NCBI GenBank assembly: GCA_020402585.1
Contig: JADBZH010000030.1
Span: forward strand, 17,708-81,707
Direction: 5' to 3'
DNA from: Phenylobacterium sp.
Lineage (GTDB): Bacteria; Pseudomonadota; Alphaproteobacteria; Caulobacterales; Caulobacteraceae
DNA length: 64,000 nucleotides
Below the pieces are notes generated by a model. The model made no database searches and was not told the DNA's origin. It worked only from the letters and a program-made list of their open reading frames with translations. Within the stretch, counting starts at the first letter, position 1. Each line of letters opens with the position of its first letter. Made by a program: the position numbers and the translations under genes. Below, piece after piece: positions 1 to 7,827 of this stretch.

Positions 1-315
1 GCGACGCCCTTCTGGCGTCAGGGCGATGATCTTGGCCCGTCCGTCCCGGGGGTCCTGGGACAGGGTGACAAGGCCGCGCCCCTCAAGGCGCTTCAGAAGG
101 GCGGTGACCGCGCCCTTGGTGACCTGCAGCGCCTGGGCGAGCCGGGCGGGGGACTCTGTCCCACCCTTCGCGACAAGGTGGTTCAGGAGGCTGAAGCTCG
201 CCATGGTGACGCCCTCGGGCAGGACACGCTCCATCTCCGTACTGACCAACTGGTCGATCACGGCGATCTCGAGGAAGAAGTCGAAGGCGACGGGATGCCG
301 AGAGGACGTGGTCAT
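1..315 (-). CDS. MarR-family regulator, C-terminus beyond window edge
   Basis: The frame read leftward from an ATG at 313-315 stays open for 105 codons to the window edge, so the C-terminal part is missing. The visible part carries the winged-helix signature of MarR proteins: a helix-turn-helix around ARLAQALQVTKGAVTALLKR, then a wing with DPRDGRAK. MarR proteins are dimeric repressors that usually release DNA on binding a small ligand. It is clearly a paralog of the next gene (397-846). The shared blocks include ALQVT(K/R)GAVT, GxVTL and the D-P-(R/K)-D-G-R wing. It lies 81 bp downstream of that gene on the same strand and is probably the last gene of the same unit. The ligand is unknown. 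Confidence 0.85.
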   Translation of the reverse strand, partial: MTTSSRHPVAFDFFLEIAVIDQLVSTEMERVLPEGVTMASFSLLNHLVAKGGTESPARLAQALQVTKGAVTALLKRLEGRGLVTLSQDPRDGRAKIIALTPEGRR

Positions 316-396
316 CCGAGCGGGCTCTGGGGCGCCACCGACAGGGCGTCACCCGACTGCTATCCGGAATGTCGACCGACGGCAACGGACAAGGCG

Positions 397-846
397 TCAG
401 CCCTCCCGGTTACGGTCCAGGTGCTCCCGGATCTCCCGGATCGCCGGATGAATCCTCCGGATGGCCTCCAGGTCCATCTCCGCTTCGAACCGCGCCACCA
501 GCGGGGCCATGCCAGCCAGGGCCGACAGCCGGGCTGTGTGACCCGCCGGGGTCACCCGGACCTTCTTGCCGCGCCCATCCTTCGGGTCCGGCTCCAGTGT
601 GACGAAGCCCTCGGCGGTGAGCTTGTGCAGGACCCCGGTGACGGCGCCCCGGGTGACCTGCAGGGCCCGGGCCAGGGCCGCCGGCGAAGCGGTGTCCTGG
701 CCGGTCCGTGCCATGTGATTGATCACGCTGAAACCGGCCATGGAGAGGCCCGGGGGCAGCCGGCGCTCCATAAGGGTGCGCGCCAGCTGCTCGATGATCG
801 CGATATCCGTGAAGAAGGCGATCAGGTCGGGGTCTCGGCTGGACAT
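397..846 (-). CDS. MarR-family transcriptional regulator
   Basis: A 149-residue protein of normal MarR length. N-terminal dimerisation helices (about residues 8-45) are followed by the winged helix: recognition region ALARALQVTRGAVTGVLHKL at about 57-76 and a wing with DPKDGRGKK at about 86-94. A C-terminal dimerisation helix ends in EIREHLDRN. It starts 13 bp after the stop of the exported nitroreductase-like gene (860-2002), and a second MarR paralog follows. The three genes look co-transcribed. Inference: it represses this unit from the GCTTAGGCCTAAGC palindrome at the promoter. Effector and DNA site are not proven. Confidence 0.9.
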   Translation of the reverse strand: MSSRDPDLIAFFTDIAIIEQLARTLMERRLPPGLSMAGFSVINHMARTGQDTASPAALARALQVTRGAVTGVLHKLTAEGFVTLEPDPKDGRGKKVRVTPAGHTARLSALAGMAPLVARFEAEMDLEAIRRIHPAIREIREHLDRNREG

Positions 847-859
847 GCCCCCTTCGGCA

Positions 860-2002
860 TCACGCCACGATCAGGTCGTCAAGTCTCCGCCTGGGGGTGA
901 GACCTGATGGTCTCTGTGTCCTGCCCATCCTGGCCAGCATCTGGACGGGCGCATCCGGACCCGCGCCCAGGAGTTCCTGGGTCTGGCGATAGGGCCCAGC
1001 CATCTCGGGGAACTCCTGAAGGGTCATGCTCCAGGGATGCAGGGCGAGACCCTGGGCGACGGCGGCAAGCTGGGCCCGGGCATAGGCGCGTCCCGCGGCC
1101 AGCTGGCCAGCCCGATCAGCGGTCTCGCTTCGGATCCAGAAGAATCCGGGTGTGGCCTGAATCATCTTCCGCCACATGTCTTTGCCGCTCCGGCTGGCCG
1201 TGGAGTTTGGGTCGGCGAGGGCCTCCTGGGTTAAGATGCCCGTCAGCGCCATGATCTCCAGCATACCCCCCGTCAAGGCTATTCCGTCGGGATTCCGGGC
1301 CACCTCGGCCTTTCCGATCCGAATCAGCCTGACCGATTCCATGTGTGTCCTGAGGGTTCGCGACTCGATCTCCCAGCCCCTCTGGCAGACTTCGATCAGC
1401 GCGTCGCGAAGACCCGGCTCCCGGCTCTCGCCCGCCACAAGGCCCGGCCCTGCGGCGGCGGCGAGGACGGACTGCACCGCGGCGTCGGCGGGACGATCCG
1501 GGAGGAAGGGGGTCTTCTCTGTCCGCCGACGCGGGATCTGGTCGAAGAGCGGGCTCGCCCTTACCCCGGCGTCCGCCCTGAGGGCGACCCGGGCGAAGGG
1601 CCGGTCATCCAGCTGGGGACCGGGTGCGCCCTCGGGCCACTCCTGGATGTCCGCGACGAACCCGATCCGCGGCGCAGCCTGGGCGACCAGTTCCAGGAAG
1701 GCGCCGCACCCGATGACGATCTGGCGACCGAACGGGTCTGTCTCGGGCAGGAGGCGGGTCCGGTCCACATAGAGGGACATGGCGGCGGGGCCCTCCATCC
1801 GGACAAGCCAGGGCTGGCGATTGTGCGGATTGGGCGCCAGGAGCCCGTGGGCGAGGACGAAGCGACGGGGGTCGGTCTCCCCCTGGCCGGGATTGCGCCA
1901 GGCGGCGTACGGATCCGGGGCGGCGGTCGCGGAAGCGCATCCGGCGACGCCCAGGACAGGGGCGGCGGCCAGGACTTCGAGGATGTGGCGGCGATTCAGC
2001 AT
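860..2002 (-). CDS. Tat-exported nitroreductase-like lipoprotein
   Basis: A 380-residue protein starting MLNRRHILEVLAAAP. The twin arginines and a hydrophobic stretch ending in the lipobox LGVAGC suggest Tat export and lipid attachment at about Cys22. The mature part contains HNRQPW (about residues 59-64), typical of flavin nitroreductase-like proteins of the Acg type, and later blocks rich in Arg and Thr. The family is thought to bind FMN, but many members lack a shown activity, so the substrate is open. It leads a minus-strand unit with two MarR genes, and its upstream DNA (2003-2095) holds a strong palindrome. This context suggests a response to a small toxic or redox-active compound. Confidence 0.7.
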   Translation of the reverse strand: MLNRRHILEVLAAAPVLGVAGCASATAAPDPYAAWRNPGQGETDPRRFVLAHGLLAPNPHNRQPWLVRMEGPAAMSLYVDRTRLLPETDPFGRQIVIGCGAFLELVAQAAPRIGFVADIQEWPEGAPGPQLDDRPFARVALRADAGVRASPLFDQIPRRRTEKTPFLPDRPADAAVQSVLAAAAGPGLVAGESREPGLRDALIEVCQRGWEIESRTLRTHMESVRLIRIGKAEVARNPDGIALTGGMLEIMALTGILTQEALADPNSTASRSGKDMWRKMIQATPGFFWIRSETADRAGQLAAGRAYARAQLAAVAQGLALHPWSMTLQEFPEMAGPYRQTQELLGAGPDAPVQMLARMGRTQRPSGLTPRRRLDDLIVA

Positions 2003-2014
2003 GTCGAGCCTCTT

Positions 2015-2048
2015 GCTTAGGTCTCAACTATCTAGCTTAGGCCTAAGC
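2015..2048. promoter_or_regulatory. Candidate MarR operator: palindrome plus half-matching copy
   Basis: GCTTAGGCCTAAGC at 2035-2048 is a perfect 14-bp palindrome. A second copy, GCTTAGGTCTCAAC at 2015-2028, matches it at 11 of 14 positions and lies exactly 20 bp away, two helical turns on the same face. Both lie in the 93-bp gap between the nitroreductase-like gene (starts at 2002, minus strand) and nth (starts at 2096, plus strand). Size, symmetry and position fit a MarR operator. Assignment to the two neighbouring MarR proteins is inference. Confidence 0.6.
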
Positions 2049-2095
2049 GAGTTGCAAGGCCTTGCCGTCATTGCAGGGGCCGGGGATGATCCGGC

Positions 2096-2776
2096 ATGCC
2101 GAAGCCACCTGCAAAGCGACGCCCCGCCCCCCGGAAGCCCCCGGCCGAGCGCGCAAGAATCCAGGCTCTGTTCGAGAGGTTCGAGGCGGCCGAGTCCGAT
2201 CCGCGGACCGAGCTCAGCTACACCTCGCCCTACACCCTGCTCGCCGCCGTCGCCCTTTCCGCCCAGGCGACGGATATCTCGGTCAACAAGGCCACCGCCC
2301 GCCTGTTCGCCGTCGCCGACACGCCCGCGAAGATGCTGGACCTCGGGGAGGAGGGGATCATCCCCTACATCGCCTCCATCGGCCTGTTCCGGACCAAGGC
2401 GAAGAACCTGGTGGCGGCGGCGCGCATCCTCCTGGAGCAGTATGGCGGCGAGGTTCCCCTCGAGCGGGACGCCCTTCAGGCCCTCCCGGGCGTCGGCCGG
2501 AAGACCGCCAGCGTGGTGCTCAATGAGCTGGGCGTGGAGCCCGCCATCGCGGTCGACACCCATGTCTTCAGGGTCGCCCACCGCCTGCGCCTCGCCCATG
2601 GCAAGACGCCCGACCAGGTCGAGCATGAACTCATGGCGGTGATCCCGGACCCCTGGCGGACCCGGGCGCACCACTGGCTCATCCTGCACGGCCGCTATGT
2701 CTGCATCGCCCGGCGACCGAAGTGCGCGGAGTGCTCCGTCGCGGACCTCTGCGCCTCGCCAGAGAAGTCCAGGTAG
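2096..2776 (+). CDS. nth: Endonuclease III (DNA glycosylase/AP lyase)
   Basis: A 226-residue base-excision repair enzyme that removes oxidised pyrimidines and nicks abasic sites. The helix-hairpin-helix LPGVGRKTASVVL contains the catalytic Lys, and the catalytic Asp lies in VDTHVFRVA. The C-terminal [4Fe-4S] ligands are visible in CIARRPKCAECSVADLC (Cys-X6-Cys-X2-Cys-X5-Cys). Length is slightly above the E. coli enzyme because of a basic Pro/Ala-rich N-terminus. It starts with ATG divergently from the nitroreductase-like gene and ends 11 bp from the convergent cyclophilin gene. Confidence 0.96.
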   Translation: MPKPPAKRRPAPRKPPAERARIQALFERFEAAESDPRTELSYTSPYTLLAAVALSAQATDISVNKATARLFAVADTPAKMLDLGEEGIIPYIASIGLFRTKAKNLVAAARILLEQYGGEVPLERDALQALPGVGRKTASVVLNELGVEPAIAVDTHVFRVAHRLRLAHGKTPDQVEHELMAVIPDPWRTRAHHWLILHGRYVCIARRPKCAECSVADLCASPEKSR

Positions 2777-2787
2777 GGCGCAGGCCC

Positions 2788-3609
2788 TCAGGGTCGGGGG
2801 CGGATGGGAACCTGGAGGTCACAGAGGCCCAGGTCGGCGCCCTTGGCCCGGCGCGCCTCGGCGATCCTTCGGGTGAAGGCCGGGCCCGCCGGATCCGTCA
2901 TCTCCAGGCGCGGGCGCTCGGCCTCGGGAAGATCCGCGGCGGGGCGGACCCGGATCATCCGGTCAGGACTGGCCGGAGGCTCGCCCGGGGCGATCGCCGC
3001 CAGCACTCCGGCGCCGTCCGCCAGCCGTCCCCACACGGTGTAGTCATGGTCGAGGCGGCGGGCCGGGGCGAGCATGAAGAAGATCTCGGAATTTGCTGTC
3101 CGGACGCCCTCCTGACGGCCCATGCCAACGACGCCCGCACAATAGGCCCCCCAACCGCGCGCCCGGCCGTCCGTGGCGACGGGACTGACGCCCACGAAAC
3201 CCTCGGCGCCCTCGGCGGACTGGCGGACGGGAACGAAACGCTCCGCCGGAACGCGGAAGGTGAATTCGGGGTCGAGGTCCGGGAGGGCGGAGACGCCGCC
3301 GTCGCGGTTGTCGGGGTTCCCCGTCTGGGCCACGAAGCCGGGGATCACCCGGTGGAAGAGAAGGCCATCGTAGACCCCTTCCCGGGAGAGCCTGAGGATG
3401 CGCTCGACAGCCTTCGGGGCGAACTCCGGCTGCAGGAAAACCACCATCCGGCCCCGGCTGGTGTCGATCACGAGGAGACGGTCATCGGGAATGGGCCGCC
3501 AGTCTCCGGCCGCAGCAGGGGCGGCGGTCGTCATGGCCAGGAGCAGGGCGGCGAACCCGGCGAGGCGGCGGAGGCGGTGCATGTGTCCTGATGCCATGGG
3601 CGGGCGCAT
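2788..3609 (-). CDS. Exported cyclophilin-type peptidyl-prolyl isomerase
   Basis: The reading frame gives up to 273 residues. A more likely start is the ATG ten codons in (MHRLRRLAGF), which opens a standard signal peptide ending in AAPAAAGDW. The mature part is cyclophilin-like: FHRVIPGFVAQTGN carries the conserved Phe-His-Arg and Gln of the active site, and SEIFFML and VWGRLADGAGVL match the later cyclophilin strands. It should act on proline bonds during folding in the periplasm. The insert between about residues 98 and 150 is longer than in small bacterial cyclophilins. It is convergent with nth and stands alone. Confidence 0.88.
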   Translation of the reverse strand: MRPPMASGHMHRLRRLAGFAALLLAMTTAAPAAAGDWRPIPDDRLLVIDTSRGRMVVFLQPEFAPKAVERILRLSREGVYDGLLFHRVIPGFVAQTGNPDNRDGGVSALPDLDPEFTFRVPAERFVPVRQSAEGAEGFVGVSPVATDGRARGWGAYCAGVVGMGRQEGVRTANSEIFFMLAPARRLDHDYTVWGRLADGAGVLAAIAPGEPPASPDRMIRVRPAADLPEAERPRLEMTDPAGPAFTRRIAEARRAKGADLGLCDLQVPIRPRP

Positions 3610-3651
3610 TGCTCCAGACCGGCTTTGCCTGTAGCAGGACCGCGCTTGGCG

Positions 3652-3723
3652 AGATCATGTTCCGATAGGTGGGAACCAGTTATCGGAATGAAACCTGTTC
3701 TGACTAATTGGATCTGAAGCCTC
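3652..3723. repeat. Dispersed repeat, copy A (degenerate)
   Basis: The stretch starting AGATCATGTTCCGA and running through GTGGGAACC and GTTATCGGA matches the reverse complement of 41011-41082 over about 72 bp. The first half is nearly identical, and the second half aligns without gaps but with more mismatches. It lies between the cyclophilin and adenosine kinase genes. I recognise the type as a short intergenic repeat common in alphaproteobacteria (core GGTTCCCACTTTTCGG-like). Confidence 0.75.
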
Positions 3724-3731
3724 TTTTCTCG

Positions 3732-3750
3732 TTCAGACAGACCGTCTGAA
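3732..3750. promoter_or_regulatory. Inverted repeat upstream of the kinase gene
   Basis: TTCAGAC (3732-3738) and GTCTGAA (3744-3750) form a perfect 7-bp inverted repeat with a 5-bp spacer, ending 30 bp before the ATG at 3781. It may be an operator or a small 5' UTR hairpin. No assignment is possible from sequence alone. Confidence 0.4.
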
Positions 3751-3780
3751 GGGAACAGTCTCTAGGCCCCGGGAGGCCCC

Positions 3781-4770
3781 ATGACCGAACTCTTCGACGT
3801 CGCCGCCATCGGCAACGCCATCGTCGACGTCATCGCCCCGGCGGATGAGGGATTCATCGCCGGAGAAGGCCTCTCGCGGGGGGCCATGACCCTCGTGGAC
3901 GAAGCCCGGGGCCGGGAGCTTTACGCCCGGATGGCGCCCGGGGTGGAGACCTCCGGCGGCTCGGCGGCCAACACGGTGGCGGGCCTTTCCAGCCTGGGCG
4001 CCCGCACGGCCTTCCTCGGCAAGGTGGCGGATGACCAGCTGGGCGAGGTCTTCGCCCACGACCTCCGGGCCATCGGCGCCCATTTCCCGAGCCGGCCCCT
4101 CCGCGGCGGGCCGGCGACCGCCCGCTGCCTCGTCAATGTCACCCCGGACGGCCAGCGCACCATGTGCACCTTCCTCGGCGCCTCGGTGGAGTTCACCGAC
4201 GAGGACATCGACCCGGCGGTCATCGAGCAGGCGAACATCGTCTACCTGGAAGGCTACCTCTTTGACGCCGAACCCGCCCGCCGCGCCTTCGCCAAGGCCG
4301 CAGGACTGGCCCGGGCCGCCGGCCGGATGATCGCCCTGACCTTGTCCGACGGCTTCGTCGTCGACCGGCACCGGGCGGCCCTCCTTGGCTTCATCTCCTC
4401 ACAGGTCGACCTCCTCTTCGCCAACGAGGCCGAGGCCCTGGCTCTTTTCGAGACCGACGACCTGGCGGTGGCGCTGGACGGCCTGCGCCAGCGCACCCGC
4501 CTCGCCGCCGTCACCCGAAGCGAGAAGGGCTCGCTCCTGCTGGCCGATGGCGCAACGGTCTCGATTCCCGCGCGCGCGGTGGAAAAAGTCGTGGACACGA
4601 CCGGCGCCGGCGACCAATACGCAGCCGGTGTGATGTACGGCCTCGCCCGGGGCCGCCCCCTCGAGGTCTGCGGACACCTGGGGTCCCTGGCGGCGGCTGA
4701 AGTGATCTCTCACTATGGGCCGCGGCCGCAGGTGTCCCTGCGCGCCCTGGCGGACCAGGAAGGACTCTAG
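3781..4770 (+). CDS. PfkB-family carbohydrate/nucleoside kinase, adenosine kinase-like
   Basis: A 329-residue ribokinase-fold kinase. The N-terminal substrate region contains GNAIVDVIA, and SGGSAANTVAGLSSLGA is the Gly-Gly-rich PfkB signature 1. The C-terminal signature 2, VDTTGAGDQYAAGVMYGLA, holds the anion hole and catalytic Asp. Related alphaproteobacterial proteins are annotated as adenosine kinase, which phosphorylates adenosine with ATP. A sugar substrate cannot be excluded. Its stop is 3 bp from the hisB start, so it probably leads the histidine operon. Purine salvage would fit there because histidine synthesis consumes ATP and yields AICAR. Confidence 0.85.
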   Translation: MTELFDVAAIGNAIVDVIAPADEGFIAGEGLSRGAMTLVDEARGRELYARMAPGVETSGGSAANTVAGLSSLGARTAFLGKVADDQLGEVFAHDLRAIGAHFPSRPLRGGPATARCLVNVTPDGQRTMCTFLGASVEFTDEDIDPAVIEQANIVYLEGYLFDAEPARRAFAKAAGLARAAGRMIALTLSDGFVVDRHRAALLGFISSQVDLLFANEAEALALFETDDLAVALDGLRQRTRLAAVTRSEKGSLLLADGATVSIPARAVEKVVDTTGAGDQYAAGVMYGLARGRPLEVCGHLGSLAAAEVISHYGPRPQVSLRALADQEGL

Positions 4771-4773
4771 GCC

Positions 4774-5364
4774 ATGGCGCGCAGGGGCGAAGTGGTTCGC
4801 GAGACCCGCGAGACAAAGATTTCCGTGAAGGTCGACCTGGACGGCGCGGGGCAGACCCGCATCGCCACCGGGATCGGTTTCCTGGATCACATGCTGGACT
4901 CCCTGGGCCGCCACGGCTCGCTCGACCTCGAGGTCGAAGCGAAGGGTGACCTTCACATCGATTTTCACCACACGGTGGAGGATGTCGGCATCGTCCTCGG
5001 CCAGGCCGTCCGCCAGGCCCTTGGAGACTTCCGCGGCATCCGGCGGTTCGGGCTGGCGGTCATCCCCATGGACGAGACCCTGACCCGCTGCGCCATTGAC
5101 CTCTCCAACCGGCCCTACCTGGTCTGGCGGACCACCTTCCCGACGCCGAAGGTTGGCGAGATGGACACCGAACTCTTCAAGGAGTTCCACCACGCCTTCG
5201 CGAGCAATGCGGGCGCCTGTGTGCACCTTGAGACCTTCTATGGCGCCAATTCGCACCATATCGCCGAGAGCGGCTTCAAGGCCCTTGGGCGGGCCCTCCG
5301 CGAGGCGGTGGAGATCGATCCGCGGGCCGGCGGACAGGCGCCTTCCACCAAGGGCTCGCTCTGA
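4774..5364 (+). CDS. hisB: Imidazoleglycerol-phosphate dehydratase
   Basis: A 196-residue monofunctional HisB that dehydrates imidazole glycerol phosphate to imidazole acetol phosphate, the sixth step of histidine synthesis. The metal-binding histidine motifs are visible: [33 protein letters not shown], and [20 protein letters not shown] in the C-terminal half. Length is typical of the enzyme without the phosphatase domain found in E. coli. It lies 3 bp after the kinase gene and 4 bp before hisH in a tight operon. Confidence 0.97.
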   Translation: MARRGEVVRETRETKISVKVDLDGAGQTRIATGIGFLDHMLDSLGRHGSLDLEVEAKGDLHIDFHHTVEDVGIVLGQAVRQALGDFRGIRRFGLAVIPMDETLTRCAIDLSNRPYLVWRTTFPTPKVGEMDTELFKEFHHAFASNAGACVHLETFYGANSHHIAESGFKALGRALREAVEIDPRAGGQAPSTKGSL

Positions 5365-5368
5365 CCGC

Positions 5369-6001
5369 ATGAGCCGCCTCGCCCTGATCGACTATGGGTC
5401 GGGCAATCTCCGCTCGGCCGAGAAGGCGCTCGTCCGGGCCGCCGGCGGCCGGGTCGAGGTCCGGGTCACCCATGTTCCGGAGGATGTGCTGGCCGCAGAC
5501 CGCGTCGTCCTACCCGGGGTGGGCGCCTTCGCGGCCTGCATGTCCGCCCTTGATGCGCGGCCCGGACTGCGCGAGGCCCTGGACGAAGCCGTGCGCGGCC
5601 GGGGCCGTCCCTTCCTGGGCATCTGCGTCGGCATGCAACTGATGGCCTCGCGGGGTCTGGAGTTCGGCGAGACGCCCGGGCTGGGATGGATTCCCGGGGA
5701 GGTGCGACGCCTTCGCCCCGCAGATCCAGCCGCCAAGATCCCGCACATGGGCTGGAACGACCTCATCAACCCGCGCGGGCCCGACCTCATCGCCGCCATC
5801 GGCGCGGCGCCCATGTACTTCACCCACTCCTTCGCCTTCTGGCCGGATGATGCGGCCAATGTGGCCGCAGAAGCCGACCATGGCGGACCCTTCCCCGCCG
5901 CCGTCGTGCGGGAGAACATGGCGGGAGTGCAGTTCCATCCCGAAAAGTCCCAGTCCGCCGGACTGGCCCTGCTGTCGCGTTTCCTGGAGTGGCGCCCTTG
6001 A
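5369..6001 (+). CDS. hisH: Imidazole glycerol phosphate synthase, glutamine amidotransferase subunit
   Basis: About 210 residues starting MSRLALIDYGSGNLRSAEKA at the ATG at 5369. The upstream open frame overlaps hisB and is not coding. It is a class I glutamine amidotransferase that feeds ammonia to HisF. The nucleophile Cys lies in FLGICVGMQLMA, and the catalytic His and Glu in GVQFHPEKSQ near the C-terminus. It starts 4 bp after hisB and its stop overlaps the start of hisA. Confidence 0.96.
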   Translation: MSRLALIDYGSGNLRSAEKALVRAAGGRVEVRVTHVPEDVLAADRVVLPGVGAFAACMSALDARPGLREALDEAVRGRGRPFLGICVGMQLMASRGLEFGETPGLGWIPGEVRRLRPADPAAKIPHMGWNDLINPRGPDLIAAIGAAPMYFTHSFAFWPDDAANVAAEADHGGPFPAAVVRENMAGVQFHPEKSQSAGLALLSRFLEWRP

Positions 6002-6720
6002 TCCTCTATCCGGCCATCGACCTGAAGAACGGGGATTGCGTCCGCGTCCTGCATGGCGACCTCGACACGGCCACGGTCTTCAACACCTCGCCGGCCGCCC
6101 AGGCCCGCGCCTGGGCCGACGCCGGGTTCCACTGGATCCACGTGGTCGACCTGAACGGCGCCGTCGAAGGCCGGGCCGTCAACGGCGAGGCCGTTGAGGC
6201 GATCCTCGAGGCGGTCTCCACCCCCGTCCAGCTGGGCGGGGGCATCCGCACCCTTCAGGATGTGGAGCGGTGGATCGAGGCCGGGGTCTCCCGGGTCATC
6301 CTCGGCACCGTCGCGGTGACCCACCCCGAAATGGTCATCGAGGCCGCGCGCCTCTGGCCCGAGCAGATCGCTGTCAGCGTGGATGTGCGCGCGGGCAAGG
6401 TCGCGACCCAGGGCTGGACCGAAAGCACGGACCTGGACGCCGTCACGGTCGCCCGCCGCTTTGAGGACGTGGGGGTGGGCGCCCTCATCATCACCGACAT
6501 TGACCGGGATGGGACGGTGATGGGGTTCAACGTCGAGGCCTTCGGGGCCATTGCCGACGCCGTGGCCATCCCGGTCATCGCCGCCGGCGGCCTGGCGTCC
6601 GTGGAAGACATCATCCGGCTGAAGGCGCGGCGCGGCGCGCCCGTGGCGGGCGCAGTCCTGGGCCGGGCCCTCTACAACGGCGCCATCGACCCGGCCGTCG
6701 CCCTGGCGGCCTCGGCCTGA
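5989..6720 (+). CDS. hisA: ProFAR isomerase
   Basis: About 243 residues, a (beta/alpha)8-barrel that isomerises ProFAR to PRFAR. The N-terminal catalytic Asp is in [15 protein letters not shown], and the phosphate site includes QLGGGIRT. A second catalytic Asp is in [15 protein letters not shown]. The start is ambiguous: GTG at 5989 gives MAPLILYP, while TTG at 5998, overlapping the hisH stop, gives [10 protein letters not shown], which looks like the usual family N-terminus. There is no ATG choice, so translation is coupled to hisH through a non-AUG start. Confidence 0.95.
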   Translation: MAPLILYPAIDLKNGDCVRVLHGDLDTATVFNTSPAAQARAWADAGFHWIHVVDLNGAVEGRAVNGEAVEAILEAVSTPVQLGGGIRTLQDVERWIEAGVSRVILGTVAVTHPEMVIEAARLWPEQIAVSVDVRAGKVATQGWTESTDLDAVTVARRFEDVGVGALIITDIDRDGTVMGFNVEAFGAIADAVAIPVIAAGGLASVEDIIRLKARRGAPVAGAVLGRALYNGAIDPAVALAASA

Positions 6721-6721
6721 C

Positions 6722-7495
6722 ATGCTCAAGGTCCGCGTCATCCCCTGCCTCGACGTGAAGGACGGGCGCGTGGTCAAGGGTGTGAACTTCGTCGCCCTGC
6801 GTGACGCCGGCGATCCTGTGGAGCAGGCCCGGGCCTACGACGCAGCCGGGGCGGACGAACTCATGTTCCTCGACATCACCGCCAGCCATGAAGGCCGGGG
6901 CGCCATCCTCGACGTGGTCGCGCGCACGGCGGACGTCTGCTTCATGCCCCTTTCGGTGGGCGGGGGAATCCGCACGGTGGAGGACGCCCGGGCCCTGCTC
7001 TTGGCCGGGGCCGACAAGATCAGCGTCAATACGGCCGCCGTGGAGGACCCCGACCTGATCTCCCGCTGCGCCGACGCCTTCGGCTCCCAGGCGGTGGTCG
7101 CCGCAGTCGACGCCCGGGCGACGCCCGAGGGGGGCTGGCGCGTCTTCACATACGGCGGGCGCCGGGACACGGGCCTGGACGCCCCGGCCTGGGCCGAGGA
7201 GGTGGTGCGGCGCGGCGCCGGCGAGATCCTCCTGACCTCCATGGACCGGGACGGGGTCCGCAGCGGCTACGACCTGGGCCTGTTGCGGGCGGTCACGAAC
7301 GCGGTCAAGGTTCCCGTCATCGCTTCGGGTGGCGCAGGAGAGGCCCGGCACATGGTCGAAGCTGTGACCGAAGGCGGGGCGGACGCCGTCCTGGCCGCCT
7401 CAATCTTCCACTTTGGCGATGTCTCCATCCGCGAGGTCAAGGCCGCTATGGCGGCGGCCGGCCTGCCCGTCCGCCAGACGGAGCCGGCCGGATGA
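6722..7495 (+). CDS. hisF: Imidazole glycerol phosphate synthase, cyclase subunit
   Basis: A 257-residue barrel partner of HisH that makes imidazole glycerol phosphate and AICAR from PRFAR and ammonia. Catalytic Asp residues are seen in [18 protein letters not shown] (near residue 11) and [14 protein letters not shown]. The repeated phosphate-binding motifs SVGGGIRT and IASGGAGE are present. It starts 1 bp after hisA and overlaps hisE by 4 bp (ATGA). Confidence 0.97.
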   Translation: MLKVRVIPCLDVKDGRVVKGVNFVALRDAGDPVEQARAYDAAGADELMFLDITASHEGRGAILDVVARTADVCFMPLSVGGGIRTVEDARALLLAGADKISVNTAAVEDPDLISRCADAFGSQAVVAAVDARATPEGGWRVFTYGGRRDTGLDAPAWAEEVVRRGAGEILLTSMDRDGVRSGYDLGLLRAVTNAVKVPVIASGGAGEARHMVEAVTEGGADAVLAASIFHFGDVSIREVKAAMAAAGLPVRQTEPAG

Positions 7496-7827
7496 GCCGG
7501 CTCGGCGAGGTGCTCGGGCGTCTGGAGACCATCATCGAGGCCCGGCGGGAGGCCGACCCGGAGACCTCCTGGACCGCCCGCCTTCTCCAGGACGGTCCGC
7601 CGCGCGCGGCGCGCAAGCTGGGCGAGGAAGCGGTGGAGGCCATCGTGGCCGCAGTTTCCGGGGACCGGGACGGCCTGGCTGCAGAGGCCGCGGATGTTCT
7701 CTACCACCTCCTGGTGCTGCTGGCGGCGGCGGGGGTCTCCGCGGACGAGGTCGCCGCCCGGCTGGAGGCCCGCGAAGGCGCCTCGGGTCTGGAGGAGAAG
7801 GCGGCCAGGACCCGGGCCGGGCCGTGA
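7492..7827 (+). CDS. hisE: Phosphoribosyl-ATP pyrophosphatase
   Basis: A 111-residue all-alpha MazG-fold enzyme that hydrolyses PR-ATP to PR-AMP, the second step of histidine synthesis. The signature [19 protein letters not shown] followed by [15 protein letters not shown] carries the acidic Mg-binding residues. HisI is not fused here and is not in the window. It overlaps hisF by 4 bp, and its own stop overlaps the GTG start of the symporter gene. Confidence 0.95.
   Translation: MSRLGEVLGRLETIIEARREADPETSWTARLLQDGPPRAARKLGEEAVEAIVAAVSGDRDGLAAEAADVLYHLLVLLAAAGVSADEVAARLEAREGASGLEEKAARTRAGP

Noticed and set aside
4399..5370. Long minus-strand open frames over the his operon, also 5392-6777 and 6611-7351
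   Set aside because: They lie antisense to clear his genes, have Gly/Arg/Asp-rich composition and no family resemblance. They are by-products of high GC content.
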